In this document: positions 49,343 to 59,700 of the stretch, piece after piece
Layout of the letters: the number at the start of each line of letters is the position of its first letter
Position numbering within the stretch: position 1 is the stretch's first letter
Assembly: GCF_014203595.1 (NCBI RefSeq)
Contig: NZ_JACHJK010000002.1
Coordinates: forward strand, 558,001 to 622,000
Reading direction: 5' to 3'
Length of the DNA: 64,000 nucleotides
From: Streptomyces echinatus
Lineage (GTDB): Bacteria > Actinomycetota > Actinomycetes > Streptomycetales > Streptomycetaceae
Notes under the pieces: generated by a model
The model's database searches: none
The model's input: only the letters and a program-made list of their open reading frames with translations
Told to the model about the DNA's origin: nothing
Position numbers and translations under genes: made by a program

Positions 49343-51016
49343 ATGGTCTCGATTCCCGCGCAGCCTCAGCCGCAGTCCCAGCAGCCCGACGCCACGCACG
49401 ACGTCACCAACCAGGCCCCGCCGCTCGTCCCCTACGACGCCTCCGCCGACACGGCCCTGCTGGAGGGTCTGCGCCGGGAGGGCGCCGGGTGGGCCGAGGA
49501 CGGCATCCGGCGGCTGGGGGCGCGCGCCGGCAGCACGGAGGCCCAGGAGTGGGGCGAGCAGGCCAACCGGTACGAGCCGGTGCTGCGCACCCACGACCGC
49601 TACGGCCACCGCGTCGACGAGGTGGAGTTCCACCCCAGCTGGCACCACCTGATGCGGACCGCGGTCGCCGAGGGACTGGCCGGTGCCCCATGGGCCGACG
49701 ACCGGCCGGGTGCGCACGTGGCCCGGACCGCGGGCGGTCTGGTGTGGGGGCACACGGAGGCGGGGCACGGCTGCCCCACGTCGATGACCTACGCCGCCGT
49801 ACCCGCCCTGCGCGCACAGCCGGATCTCGCCAAGGTCTACGAGCCGCTGCTCACCAGCCGCGAGTACGACCCCGGCCTGCGCGTTCCGGCCGAGAAGCCC
49901 GGGCTGCTGGCCGGGATGGGCATGACCGAGAAGCAGGGCGGCTCCGACGTCCGGACGAACACCACCACGGCCACACCCACCGGGGAGCCGGGCGTGTACA
50001 CGCTGCGCGGGCACAAGTGGTTCACGTCGGCGCCGATGTGCGACGTCTTCCTGGTGCTCGCGCAGGCCCCGGGCGGGCTGTCCTGCTTCCTGGTGCCGCG
50101 GATCCTGCCGGACGGCACCCGCAACACCTTCCGCATCCAGCGGCTGAAGGACAAGCTGGGCAACCGGTCCAACGCCTCCTCGGAACCGGAGTTCGAGCGG
50201 ACCGTGGCCTGGCTGGTGGGGCCGGAGGGGCGGGGCGTGAAGACCATCATCGAGATGGTCAACTGCACCCGGCTGGACTGCGTGATGTCCTCGGCGGCCC
50301 TGATGCGCAAGACGCTGGCCGAGGCGGGCCACCACGCACGGCACCGCAGCGCGTTCGGCGCCCGGCTCATCGACCAGCCGCTGATGCGCAACGTCCTGGC
50401 CGATCTCGCGCTGGAGTCGGAGGCGGCGACGACGCTCACGCTGCGGCTGGCCGGCGCGGCCGACCGCGCGGTGCGCGGCGACGCCGGGGAGCGGGCCTTC
50501 CGGCGCATCGCCACGGCCGTCGGCAAGTACTGGGTCACCAAGCGGGGCCCGGCCTTCACCGCCGAGGCCCTGGAATGCCTGGGCGGCAACGGGTACGTCG
50601 AGGACTCCGGCATGCCCCGGCACTACCGGGAGGCCCCGCTGCTGTCGATCTGGGAGGGGTCCGGGAACGTCAACGCGCTCGACGTACTGCGCGCCCTCGG
50701 CCGAGAACCGGACAGCGCCGAGGCCCTGTTCGCCGAACTCGCCCTCGCGCGCGGGGCCGACGCCCGCCTCGACACGGCCGTGGCCGCGCTCAAGGACCAA
50801 TTGGCCGAAACCGATCAGGTGGGTGCCCGTCGGCTGGTCGAGCGGATGGCGCTCGCCCTGCAGGCGTCGCTGCTCGTGCGGCACGCCCCGCACCCGGTCG
50901 CGGACGCCTTCTGCGCGAGCCGGCTGGGCGGCGACTGGGGCCACGCGTTCGGCACCCTGCCCGCGGGGACCGGCCTCGACGCCATCCTGGAGCGCGCACT
51001 GTCCGGCCTGAACTGA
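49343..51016 (+). CDS. AidB-like acyl-CoA dehydrogenase family protein
   Basis: A 557-residue flavoprotein. AidB-type features are the long N-terminal region (HDRYGHRVDEVEFHPSWHHL), the GMGMTEKQGGSDVRTNTT flavin loop, LRGHKWFTSAPMCDVFLVLA, LECLGGNGYVEDSGMPRHYR and the catalytic-base region LLSIWEGSGNVNALDVLRA. AidB homologues bind FAD and DNA and are implicated in alkylation protection; others oxidise isovaleryl-CoA-like substrates. The ATG at 49343 is preferred. It is divergent from, and probably controlled by, the PaaX-like regulator. Confidence 0.9.
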   Translation: MVSIPAQPQPQSQQPDATHDVTNQAPPLVPYDASADTALLEGLRREGAGWAEDGIRRLGARAGSTEAQEWGEQANRYEPVLRTHDRYGHRVDEVEFHPSWHHLMRTAVAEGLAGAPWADDRPGAHVARTAGGLVWGHTEAGHGCPTSMTYAAVPALRAQPDLAKVYEPLLTSREYDPGLRVPAEKPGLLAGMGMTEKQGGSDVRTNTTTATPTGEPGVYTLRGHKWFTSAPMCDVFLVLAQAPGGLSCFLVPRILPDGTRNTFRIQRLKDKLGNRSNASSEPEFERTVAWLVGPEGRGVKTIIEMVNCTRLDCVMSSAALMRKTLAEAGHHARHRSAFGARLIDQPLMRNVLADLALESEAATTLTLRLAGAADRAVRGDAGERAFRRIATAVGKYWVTKRGPAFTAEALECLGGNGYVEDSGMPRHYREAPLLSIWEGSGNVNALDVLRALGREPDSAEALFAELALARGADARLDTAVAALKDQLAETDQVGARRLVERMALALQASLLVRHAPHPVADAFCASRLGGDWGHAFGTLPAGTGLDAILERALSGLN

Positions 51017-51162
51017 ACCCTCCACGCGCGCGTGCGCATGACCGCCTCCCCATGGCCGGTGACCGCCGACGGATCGCACACAGTCAGCACATGGATTCGG
51101 ACCGTTGTCGGTGCCGTGGTGCACACTCGCGATCAGGTGGCACTCGCCTGGGGAGGACAACG

Positions 51163-53154
51163 GTGTTCACGGGGATCGACGAGGTCGACTGGGACTCGCT
51201 GCGGCACGCGTACGGCAGCGCGGAGGACGTGCCGGGATGGTTGCGGGCCCTCGCGTCCACGGACACCGCCGAGCGGGCGACCGCGCTCGACGGGATGTAC
51301 GGCGCGGTGCACCACCAGGGAAGGGTGTACGACTCGACGCTGGCCTGCGTCCCCTTCCTGTTCGCGCTGGCGGCCCGCGAGGAGGTGCCGGAGCGGGGCT
51401 GCATAGTGGAACTCCTGGTCAGCATCGGCGGGTCGAGCGCCGAGGACCCGGAGCGGGAGCGGCGGGCGTGGGAGGCGGTGCGCGCGGGCGCCGAGGCGTT
51501 CGCCATGCTCGCCGGGGACCCTGATCCCGCCGTGCGCCAGGCGGCGGCCGGGGCCCTGGTGCGCTTCCTGGACGACCCCCCGCGGGTGCTGGAGCTGCTG
51601 CGGCAGCGGCTGCGGGCCGAGCGGGACGACTCCGTCCTGCCGGCCCTGACGGAGGCACTCGGCCTGTTCGCGCAGCGGTACCCCGCGCACGCCGACGGCG
51701 CGGTGGACCTGCTGGCCGAACAGAGCGCGCCGCCCTTCGCGCCGGGGCAGCGGCTCGCGGCGCTCGGCCAGCTCGCCCTCCGCGCACCCGGCCGGCTCCC
51801 CGCCGACCTGGTGCCGGCGGCGGTGCGGTTGCTGCACCAGCGGTCCGCGCAGCGCCTCCCGGCCCGGGAACTGCCCGGCACGGACACCCTGGTGCGCCGG
51901 ATACGGCGGCTGCGCCCGTCCGATGAACAGGGCGCCGCGCTGCTGCGCACCCTGCACGGCGCGCTCGGTGACCGGGTGGACGACCGGATCGCCCTGCTCA
52001 GCGGGCAGTTGGCCAGTCCGGACCCGGTGGACCGGTGCAATGCCGTGTGGATGTCGGCGGTGCTGTTCCGCGGCTGGCGCGGCGCGTACGACGGGCCCGT
52101 GCGGCTGCTCGGCGCCCAACTGGACACGGAACAGGACCGGTTACGGGACGCCGCCGTCTCGGTCCTCGCGGAGCTCTACGCCCTGGCCGCGCCCGCCGCG
52201 GACGAGCTGCACATGCTCGTGACCGCCCGGCCCGACCTGTGGACGCACCGCTGGGAGCGTTCCTCGCCCACGCTGGGCGGCCCGCTCAGGGCGCTGGCCA
52301 GGACCGGCGATCCCCGCGCGGTCCCGGCGCTGGCCCAGCTCCTGGCCGGCCCGGCGGCACCCGCCGGGCTGGGCTGCGAGGTCGCGCATCTCGGCCCGGC
52401 CGCGGCCCCCTTGGCTCCCGCGCTGCGCGACCGCCTCGGCCGGATACCGCTCGCCTCCCCCACCGCCGCCCGGCTCGCGGTCCCGCTGCTGACGGCGGTC
52501 AGGGCCATCGGCGACCGGGATGCCGTTCCCGAGGTGCTGCGGCTGCTCTCGGGTGCCCCCGACGGCCTGGGCGCGCGGGACGAGGTGGCCGGCCACGTGA
52601 TCGGGACCCTGGCGGACCTGGGCGCCGCCCCGCAGGCGGCACCGCTGCTGCGCCGGCTGCTCCACACCCGCCACGCGGCCGCAGCGGCGGGCGCGCTGTG
52701 GTCGGCGGACGGGGACGCCGCCGCCGTGCTTCCGGTCCTGCTGCGCGAGTTGCGGCGGGCCGACGCGGGCCTGCGCCGCGGCGCCGTGCGGCAGCTCGGC
52801 AGGCTGGGCCCGGCCGCCCGCACCGCGCTGCCCGAGCTGCGCCGGCTCGTCCGGTCGGGTCCGGCGCGGGAGCGTGTGGCGGCCGCGGGCGCGCTGTGGC
52901 ACATCGCCGGGGATCCGGAGCCGGTCCGGCCCGTGTTCCGGACCGCGTGGACGGCGGACCCGCGCACCCGCGTCCCCATCGCCCGGTGCCTGGCCACGAT
53001 GGGCCCCGCCGCGGCGCCGCTCCGCGACCTGATCGCCGAGGAACCGACCCACCCCCGCCGCCACACGTCCCACGGAGACGCGTACGGCAGCCACGACATC
53101 CCCGACGACGAGGAACTGCTACGGACGTGCCGCGAGGTCCTGGCGGGGCTGTAG
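51163..53154 (+). CDS. HEAT-repeat protein (PBS-lyase-type)
   Basis: A 663-residue alpha-solenoid protein without membrane segments. Repeated helix pairs with conserved D-P-x-V/A-R motifs are visible, for example GDPDPAVRQAAAGALVRFL, SPDPVDRCNAVWMSAVLF, TGDPRAVPALAQLLAG, DRDAVPEVLRLLSG and RRGAVRQLGRLGPAARTALP. Such scaffolds mediate protein contacts; no enzyme domain is seen. The N-terminal FTGIDEVDWDSLRHAYGSA is conserved in related Streptomyces proteins. The GTG at 51163 follows GGGGAGGACAAC. Function unknown; the gene has no operon partner. Confidence 0.82.
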   Translation: MFTGIDEVDWDSLRHAYGSAEDVPGWLRALASTDTAERATALDGMYGAVHHQGRVYDSTLACVPFLFALAAREEVPERGCIVELLVSIGGSSAEDPERERRAWEAVRAGAEAFAMLAGDPDPAVRQAAAGALVRFLDDPPRVLELLRQRLRAERDDSVLPALTEALGLFAQRYPAHADGAVDLLAEQSAPPFAPGQRLAALGQLALRAPGRLPADLVPAAVRLLHQRSAQRLPARELPGTDTLVRRIRRLRPSDEQGAALLRTLHGALGDRVDDRIALLSGQLASPDPVDRCNAVWMSAVLFRGWRGAYDGPVRLLGAQLDTEQDRLRDAAVSVLAELYALAAPAADELHMLVTARPDLWTHRWERSSPTLGGPLRALARTGDPRAVPALAQLLAGPAAPAGLGCEVAHLGPAAAPLAPALRDRLGRIPLASPTAARLAVPLLTAVRAIGDRDAVPEVLRLLSGAPDGLGARDEVAGHVIGTLADLGAAPQAAPLLRRLLHTRHAAAAAGALWSADGDAAAVLPVLLRELRRADAGLRRGAVRQLGRLGPAARTALPELRRLVRSGPARERVAAAGALWHIAGDPEPVRPVFRTAWTADPRTRVPIARCLATMGPAAAPLRDLIAEEPTHPRRHTSHGDAYGSHDIPDDEELLRTCREVLAGL

Positions 53155-53312
53155 CCGACGCGGAGCCCACAGAACGGGCCGCAGGGCGGGGCGCCGTGGG
53201 AGGACGGGGAGCGCGGCGCGGGGCGGGATGACGGCCGGATGGCGCGGGGGGATGGCGCGGGGGGCGCCGCCGAGGGCTACTCGGCAGGGCGGCCAGAGGA
53301 AGGCGCCCTGGG

Positions 53313-53420
53313 CTATGCGGCAGGGCGGCCCGGGCACATGGCCACGACACGGGCGGGCGCGCGGCCCCGCACGACGGCCCAGGGGTTGGCGGCCTGGACT
53401 ATGCGGCAGGGCGGCCCGGG
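53313..53420. repeat. Dispersed 22-bp repeats in the 53155-53561 spacer
   Basis: Two identical 22-bp copies (53313-53334 and 53399-53420) start CTATGCGGCAGGGCGGCC; a degenerate copy is at about 53277-53297. ACGGGCGCGCGGCC-type blocks also recur. This 400-bp GC-rich spacer carries no supported gene. Confidence 0.65.
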
Positions 53421-53561
53421 AGCGCGGCCACGACGACGGCACGGGCGCGCGGCCACGGTCACGGCGGCGACGCGGGCGCGCGGCCCCGCGGGACGGCACA
53501 GGCGCGCGCCCGCGTCAGCGGTGCGGGCTCCTGTGGGCGTTGGTAAGGATGCGGGGCCGGG

Positions 53562-54164
53562 TCAGACCATGCGGCCCCACTGCGGGCCGAGTCGGGACCA
53601 TTCCGTGTCCCAGGCGTCCATGCGCCGGCGCTCCAGTCGGCCCCGTACGGTCAGGCCGCCGACGAAGGGGACGGCGGCGGCGCTCACGCCGACCAGGAGG
53701 CCGATCAGGGTGGCCCGGAAGGCGCCCTCGGACGCGCTGGTGGGCCGGGAGAGGAGCCGGCCCCCCGGGTCGGTCCACACGGTGACCGGCGTGCCGGCCC
53801 TGCTGCCGGGCTCGACGCGGACCTGGCCGGTGTGGGCGGAGCCGTCCGCCGCCGTCCAGCGCACCTTGGTCCAGATCCGTTCACCGGCGGAGGCGTGGCT
53901 GTTCTGTGCGGGGGACGACCCCGGAACCAGTGCCACGATCCTGGCCACCACGGGCCGCCGCTCGGCCCGCTCCCGGGCGAGCCCCCGCTCCACCGAACCG
54001 GCCGCCGCGAGGCCCGCGAGCACGCCGGCCAGGACGGTCAGCAGACAGGCGCCGAGCACCACCCAGGCCTCCACCACGTCGGCCCGGCGTTTGAGCGGAT
54101 TGCGCCGCCAGCGCCACAGCCACACCTTCGGACCACGGAACGCCTTCAAAGGCATCCTCCTCAC
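53562..54164 (-). CDS. Rv1733c-family membrane protein
   Basis: A 200-residue protein with two transmembrane segments: VVLGACLLTVLAGVLAGLAAA (about residues 36-56, written here in two joined parts) and ATLIGLLVGVSAAAVPFVG (about 151-169). Between them is an extracytoplasmic beta-rich domain (VVARIVALVPG, VRWTAADGSAHTGQVRVEPG, PVTVWTDPGGRL). The C-terminal RRRMDAWDTEWSRLGPQWG is conserved in the Rv1733c group of actinobacterial membrane proteins, whose role is unknown. The GTG at 54164 is used; an ATG three codons in (54155) is possible. Confidence 0.82.
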   Translation of the reverse strand: MRRMPLKAFRGPKVWLWRWRRNPLKRRADVVEAWVVLGACLLTVLAGVLAGLAAAGSVERGLARERAERRPVVARIVALVPGSSPAQNSHASAGERIWTKVRWTAADGSAHTGQVRVEPGSRAGTPVTVWTDPGGRLLSRPTSASEGAFRATLIGLLVGVSAAAVPFVGGLTVRGRLERRRMDAWDTEWSRLGPQWGRMV

Positions 54165-54431
54165 GAGCGCACCGACCGGCCGGACCGCCCTCCCATACGG
54201 GAGAGATCGCTCCGTTGCTCACGACGAGCCGTCACCCCGACGGTCGCACGAGACACCCCTCTCGCGCAGGCGCATGCCGGAACGGAACCGGCCGATCCTC
54301 GCCACAGGCCGGCGACACAGCCCATGACCTGCGCGGACGCGCGATCCGGGGGACGGTGTCAGTGGTGGGGTGCAGACTGGCCGATGACTGACGACGACTA
54401 CCTGGACAAAGGCGTCCCGGAGGTGATCGGC

Positions 54432-55520
54432 ATGGCCGAGGTACTGCTCGCCGTGGGCACCCGCAAGGGCCTGTTCATCGGGCGGCGGAGGGGCGGCGGC
54501 CCCTGGGAGTTCGACGAGAGTCCGTATTTCAACGCTCAGGCGGTCTACTCGGTCGCGATCGACACCCGGGGTGCCCGGCCCCGGCTGCTCGCGGGCGGCG
54601 ACAGCGCGCACTGGGGCCCGTCGGTGTTCCACTCCGACGACCTCGGCCGCACCTGGACCGAACCGGCCCGGCCCGCCGTGAAGTTCCCGAAGGACACCGG
54701 CGCCTCCCTGGAGCGCGTCTGGCAGCTGCACCCGGCCGCCGCCGAGCCCGACGTGGTATACGCGGGCACGGAACCGGCCGCGCTGTACCGCTCGGAGGAC
54801 CGCGGCGAGAGCTTCGAGCTGATCCGGCCGCTGTGGGAGCACCCGACCCGCGCGCAGTGGGTGCCGGGCGGTGGCGGTGAGGGCCTGCACACCGTCCTCA
54901 CCGACGCCCGCGATCCCCGGGCCGTGACGGTGGCCGTCTCCACGGCGGGGGTGTTCCGCACGGCCGACGGCGGCGCGAGCTGGTCGCCGTCCAACTCCGG
55001 TGTGTCCGCGGTGTTCCTGCCGGATCCGAACCCGGAGTTCGGCCAGTGCGTGCACAAGGTCGCCCGGGACGCGGCCGACCCGGACCGGCTCTATCTGCAG
55101 AACCACTGGGGGGTGTACCGCAGCGACGACGCGGGCGGGCACTGGACCGACATCGGCACGGATCTGCCGACCACGTTCGGATTCGCGGTGGCCGCACACC
55201 CCCACCGGGGTGACACGGCGTACGTCTTCCCGATCAACGCGGACGCCGACCGGGTGCCCGCCGAACACCGCTGCCGGGTCTTCCGCACCGCCGACGGGGG
55301 CACGACCTGGGAGCCGCTGGCCGAGGGCCTGCCGATGGAGGACCACTACGGCACGGTGCTGCGGGACGCCCTGAGCACGGACGACAACGACCCCGCCGGG
55401 GTGTACTTCGGCAACCGCAACGGCGAGGTGTTCGCCTCGGCCGACGACGGCGACAGCTGGCGGTCGCTGGCCACGCATCTGCCGGACGTGCTGTGCGTAC
55501 GGGCGGCGGTGGTCGGCTGA
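54432..55520 (+). CDS. BNR/Asp-box beta-propeller protein (sialidase-like fold)
   Basis: About 362 residues from the ATG at 54432, which has GGAGGTG 6 nt upstream; an in-frame ATG at 54384 gives a 16-residue extension. At least six Asp-box motifs recur: SDDLGRTW, SEDRGESF, TADGGASW, SDDAGGHW, TADGGTTW and SADDGDSW, the pattern of a BNR or VPS10-like propeller. No signal peptide is present, and the catalytic Arg triad of true sialidases was not recognised, so glycosidase activity is doubtful. In other actinobacteria such genes often sit beside a MoaD-like gene; none is here. Confidence 0.85.
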   Translation: MAEVLLAVGTRKGLFIGRRRGGGPWEFDESPYFNAQAVYSVAIDTRGARPRLLAGGDSAHWGPSVFHSDDLGRTWTEPARPAVKFPKDTGASLERVWQLHPAAAEPDVVYAGTEPAALYRSEDRGESFELIRPLWEHPTRAQWVPGGGGEGLHTVLTDARDPRAVTVAVSTAGVFRTADGGASWSPSNSGVSAVFLPDPNPEFGQCVHKVARDAADPDRLYLQNHWGVYRSDDAGGHWTDIGTDLPTTFGFAVAAHPHRGDTAYVFPINADADRVPAEHRCRVFRTADGGTTWEPLAEGLPMEDHYGTVLRDALSTDDNDPAGVYFGNRNGEVFASADDGDSWRSLATHLPDVLCVRAAVVG

Positions 55521-55622
55521 CCGCACACATGACCGCACGCGCGAGCGGGCGGACGGACGGCGAGGCGGCTCCCGGTCGTGCCTCGGCCACCGGTCGATCG
55601 CCGGTGGGCGTACGGCAGCAGG

Positions 55623-55806
55623 GTGACGCCCGTCGCACCACCCTTGCATGAAATCGTCGAACCGGGCTGGGCGAAGGCCCTGGAGACCGTCGCCGGACGG
55701 ATCGCCGAGATGGGCGACTTCCTGCGCACGGAGATCGCCGCGGCACGCACCTACCTGCCGGCCGGACCGAACGCCCTGCGGGCCTTCCAGCAACCCTTCG
55801 ACGAGA
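55623..55806 (+). pseudogene. ung: Truncated uracil-DNA glycosylase (ung) 5' fragment
   Basis: From the GTG at 55623 the frame reads [40 protein letters not shown] and [14 protein letters not shown], a near-perfect match (from memory) to the first 60 residues of Streptomyces family 1 Ung. The sequence then switches abruptly to [14 protein letters not shown], where Ung should continue with the catalytic VLIVGQDPYP. The water-activating Asp motif, the HPSPLS loop and all later parts are absent from the window. The gene is therefore broken at about 55806. The adjacent 55807-55978 has no supported gene. Confidence 0.8.
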
Positions 55807-55978
55807 CAGGGTCCGACACCAAACCGAGAGATCGCAGCCGGTCGAGGCCAGTTCTGGTGGCTGTCCCGACGGATGATCGCGGCTGCCCCCCGCACGAACG
55901 CAGGCCACCTGCCGATGACAGGGGGCCTACGTCGTGCGGGCCAACGCCCGCTGTCACCCCACCCTGCGCTGTGCAGGT

Positions 55979-56701
55979 TTACGAGCGCAGCTCACCACGG
56001 GAATCGACAAACGATGAAGCCATGTCGGCAAGATCAGCCAATTCGACATCAGCCAGAATCTCACCACCAGGCGACGATTGCACAGAAAAGCGACCGTCAC
56101 CCTGCGGTTCGATGCAAATCTCACCAGCATCCCTCTTGAAGGGATCGATAGCCAACCGCAAGACGTCGTGGGAGAAGAACGGAAACATGCCGCTCAAGCG
56201 AGAGTTTGACCGCAGCGCGGCCAGCATCTCACGATGAGAGATGTGGTTATCATCCGCCAAAAGGATGCTCCAGGCTGTTTCCGCGGGTTCGCCGCGCTCG
56301 TAGCCTTCAGCCATTTTGGAGAACTCGATGAACGGAAAGCGCTCACGCAGAGGCGCAAGAAGCACACCACTCCGCCATGCGTCGATGACTTCCGCGATGT
56401 CTCCCAGGGCGGACGTGCTCCCGTTTGCCCAGACGAAATCACCCTCGGCACTGTCCATGGAGATTGAAAAGGCTCTCCGGTTCAGGACCGTGCTGATTCT
56501 GATGAGTCCACGACTCGAAGCAGCCTCGGCAGTGCGATACACGCTGAGCCCTCGATCCGAGGCAGGTCGTACGTCTCCGAGGTCGAGACCACGGTTTTCC
56601 GCAAGGCGACGAAGCGCCTGAGACAGACCACCATTCGTCACTAGCTCTGGGTAGTACTTTGCGTCTGGAGCTTCAGCGAAGCCAGCCATCGGCATATCCA
56701 C
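55979..56701 (-). CDS. DUF6193-family protein, probable toxin immunity protein
   Basis: A 240-residue soluble acidic protein. [40 protein letters not shown] and [15 protein letters not shown] match the DUF6193 layout, a family usually labelled natural product biosynthesis. The gene lies 27 nt downstream of the polymorphic toxin gene, same strand, exactly where immunity genes sit. Its base composition is far below the window average (31 GC of 60 at 56461-56520), as is that of the toxin tip, so the two form one transferred cassette. The GTG at 56701 or an ATG two codons in starts it. The immunity role is inference from position. Confidence 0.75.
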   Translation of the reverse strand: MDMPMAGFAEAPDAKYYPELVTNGGLSQALRRLAENRGLDLGDVRPASDRGLSVYRTAEAASSRGLIRISTVLNRRAFSISMDSAEGDFVWANGSTSALGDIAEVIDAWRSGVLLAPLRERFPFIEFSKMAEGYERGEPAETAWSILLADDNHISHREMLAALRSNSRLSGMFPFFSHDVLRLAIDPFKRDAGEICIEPQGDGRFSVQSSPGGEILADVELADLADMASSFVDSRGELRS

Positions 56702-56728
56702 GGCTCTCAGGCCTCTTCCATGCTGTGT

Positions 56729-59700
56729 TTACGGTTCACCAGGACCCCACAGTAGCCACATCTTGGAAAGGGCGGGGTCTGTCGCCCAGGCTGGCTCCCC
56801 CAACGGCAGCACGTCTCCGGCTGCATCGTAGAAGGTTATCGAACTCCATGGCCGTTTCCCTGAGACCACCGACTTTGCAAGCCATGCCATCTCCTGCTCG
56901 GTCGCCTTCGATCCCGTCGACATCCCTCTCAGTGCCGAACCGGTGAATCCGCCAGCAAAACCCTTGGTGTTGACGTGAATGTGAATAGCAGGGTTGTCGA
57001 TTGCCGCCATGACCCACTCTTGCCAAGTTCTCCCGTCCGGGAGCTTACCCATGTAGTGGGTGAAGCCTTTGTCAAGAGCCCACTCGACAGTCCCCATATC
57101 CTGCGCACCGAGTGCCACATTGGTACAGCTCGTGTTATGGACCAGCACGGGCGTGTCGCCCGCGACCACATAGTACGTGTGGAGGTTGTCAACCGAGAGG
57201 TTGTAGGCGGAGTGAAGTCGGTGGTAGCGGAGGACACTGACCACGGTGACGGCCCGGCCGTCGCTGGTGCGCAGGGTCTGGCCCCGCTTGAGGTCGCCGG
57301 CGTCGATCCAGCGGTGCGCGCTGGGCGACCAGAAGGGGTGGTGCTGGGTGGCGGTGATCCGTGCGTTGCCGGCGCTGATCGTAATGTCGGCGAACTCGGT
57401 GTCGTCCGGCGTGTAGATGGTGCGGGTGACGGTGTGGTCTTCGGTGCGGCCGCTTTCGGGATCGGTGGCGAGAACCTCGTCATCGACTCGGACGTCCTGG
57501 ATCTGCTTGGTCGTCCCGTCCGCCATCAGCACCTGGGTGGTGCCAGGGAAGCTGTTGCGCTCGCACGCCTTGGCCAGGATTCTGCTGATCCTCGCTTCGA
57601 TACCAGCAAGGGCCTCGGCAGACAGGGGGAGGGCGCGTAGTGCCTTCCAGGCATCCGCAAAATCGATGCCGGTCCTGGCGGCGGCGTCAAGTGCCTTGAC
57701 CGCGTTGCTGATGTCGGCGAGTGCGCCTTCCACGGGGAAGTAGTTGGCGTAGGCCCAGGCGCAGCCGCTGACGCTGCCGTGGAGGCAGTCCATCATGTCG
57801 TCGGCGAAGAACGAGAACAGGATCGACCCGGCGACGTCACCGAAGAGGCCCTGCCATCCGGCGCGGACGATGTCCTTGCCGGAGAAGTGGTGCTGCCAGT
57901 TGTCGATCTTGATGTTCTTCAGGGTCGACCGCTGGAGGAACTGCCACGCCGCTTTCGGGCAGCCGTCGGCCGTGGCCTGGGCCTTGTCGTCGGTGCACAG
58001 GTAGAAGTCGGCCTCGTAGGTGACGACCAGGTTGTACGCGGCGTCGCAGCCCCTGATGGCCGCTTCCGGCATCCCGGGGCACTTGCCGATCTGCTGGGAG
58101 CTGACGATCTCGACGGTGGACTCGTCCGGGACGGCGAACACACCGGGAATGCCCGTGCCGGAACCCTCGGATGCCTTCTTGTTGGCCTGCTCCTGTTCCG
58201 TCCGGTCGGCCGCTTGCTGGGCTTCCTTGGCGTACTTGTCGGCGTCCTTGGCGGCCTGTTCGGCTTCGGTGGCGGCGGCGTCGGCGCGGGTGGCGGCGGC
58301 GCGGGCGTCCTTGGCGTCCTGTTCGGCCTGGCCGGCGGCGGAGCGGGCGGCTTGGGCGTCGAGTTCGGCGGCGTCGGCGGAGTCGCGGGCGTCCTTGGCG
58401 TAGCCCTCGGCCTTGCCGGCGGCCTTGTCGGCGGCGGCTGCGTCGTCGGCGGCCTGCTGGTCGTAGGTGATGGTGCGGGCCAGTGACGCCTGCGCGGCCG
58501 CGGCGGCCTTGGCGGCGTCGGCCGCGTAACCGAGGGCCTCCTTGGAGTAGGTGCGGGCGTCGGCGGCGTACTTGGCGGCGTTGGCCGCGTGCTGGTAGGC
58601 CTCCTTGGCGTCGCCCTTGGCCTGGTCGGCGATGTTCTTCGCGGCGTCGGCCTCGGCGGCGGCGTTCTTGGCGTGCGCGTCGGCGACGGCCTGCTGCTGC
58701 TCGGCGATCGTCTTGGAGGACTGGCCGGTCAGCACCACCAGGCCGGCGGTGGAGTCGGTGTCGACGTAGGCGGAGCCGAGCTGGACGGCGTCGTTGGCGG
58801 GCGCGGCGACCTGCTTGGCCGCCTCACCGGCGTCGACGGCCGCCTGGGCGGTGACGTGCGCGAACCCGGCGGCCTTCGCCGCGGCGGCGAGCGCGACACC
58901 GGCCTCCTTGTTGGCGGCGTCGGCCTGCGTCTTGGCGTCCTTGGCGTGCTTCTCGGCCTCGTCGGCCAGCTTCACCGCGGCCTGCGCCTCGGCGGCGGCG
59001 TCCTGGGACGCCTTGATCGCGTCGGCGGCGGCGCTGGTGGCCGTCTTGACGGCCGCGTCGGCCTTCAGCTTGGCCGCCTGCGCGGCGTCCGCGTCGGAGC
59101 GGGCGCGCTTGGCGGCGGCTTCCGCGCGGGTGGCCGCGGCGTCGGCGTCGGCCGCGGCCTGGGTGGCGGCGTCGGCCTCGGAGCGGGCCCTGCCCGCCGC
59201 GGCCTCGGCGTTGTCGGCCGCCGTGTCCGCCTCGTTCGCCGCGGCACGGGCCGCGTCGGCCGCTTCGCCCGATTCCAGTTTGTCGGCGTAGGCCTCCTTG
59301 GCGTCCGCCTTGGCGCGCGCCGCGTCCGCCTTCTGTTCGGCGTCCCAGGCGTCGTCGCGCATCTCCTTGGCGTGGTCCTTGGCCTTGACCGCGTCGTCCC
59401 GCCGGTCCCCGGCGGTCTTCTCGGCGGCCTCGGCCTTGTCCTTGGCGTCCTTCGCCTTCGTCGCCTCGGACTCGGCGTTCTTGCGGTGCTCGGCGGCCTC
59501 GGCCCGGCTGGCGGCGGCGTTCTCCTTCTCCGCCTTGGCCGTCTTCTCCTCGGCCTCCGCCGCGAGCCGCTTGGCGTGCGCGTCGGCGGCGGCCGCCTTC
59601 GCATTCGCCTCGGCCTTCACCGCGACGGCCAGCTTGGCCTCCGCGGTCTCCTTGTCCTTCTTGGCGTTGTCCCGGTGCACCTTCGCCGCGTCCGCCGCGG

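Noticed and set aside
54432..55520. BNR-repeat protein as a true sialidase
   Set aside because: Asp-boxes alone are found in many propellers; the catalytic Arg/Tyr/Glu set and a signal peptide were not seen.
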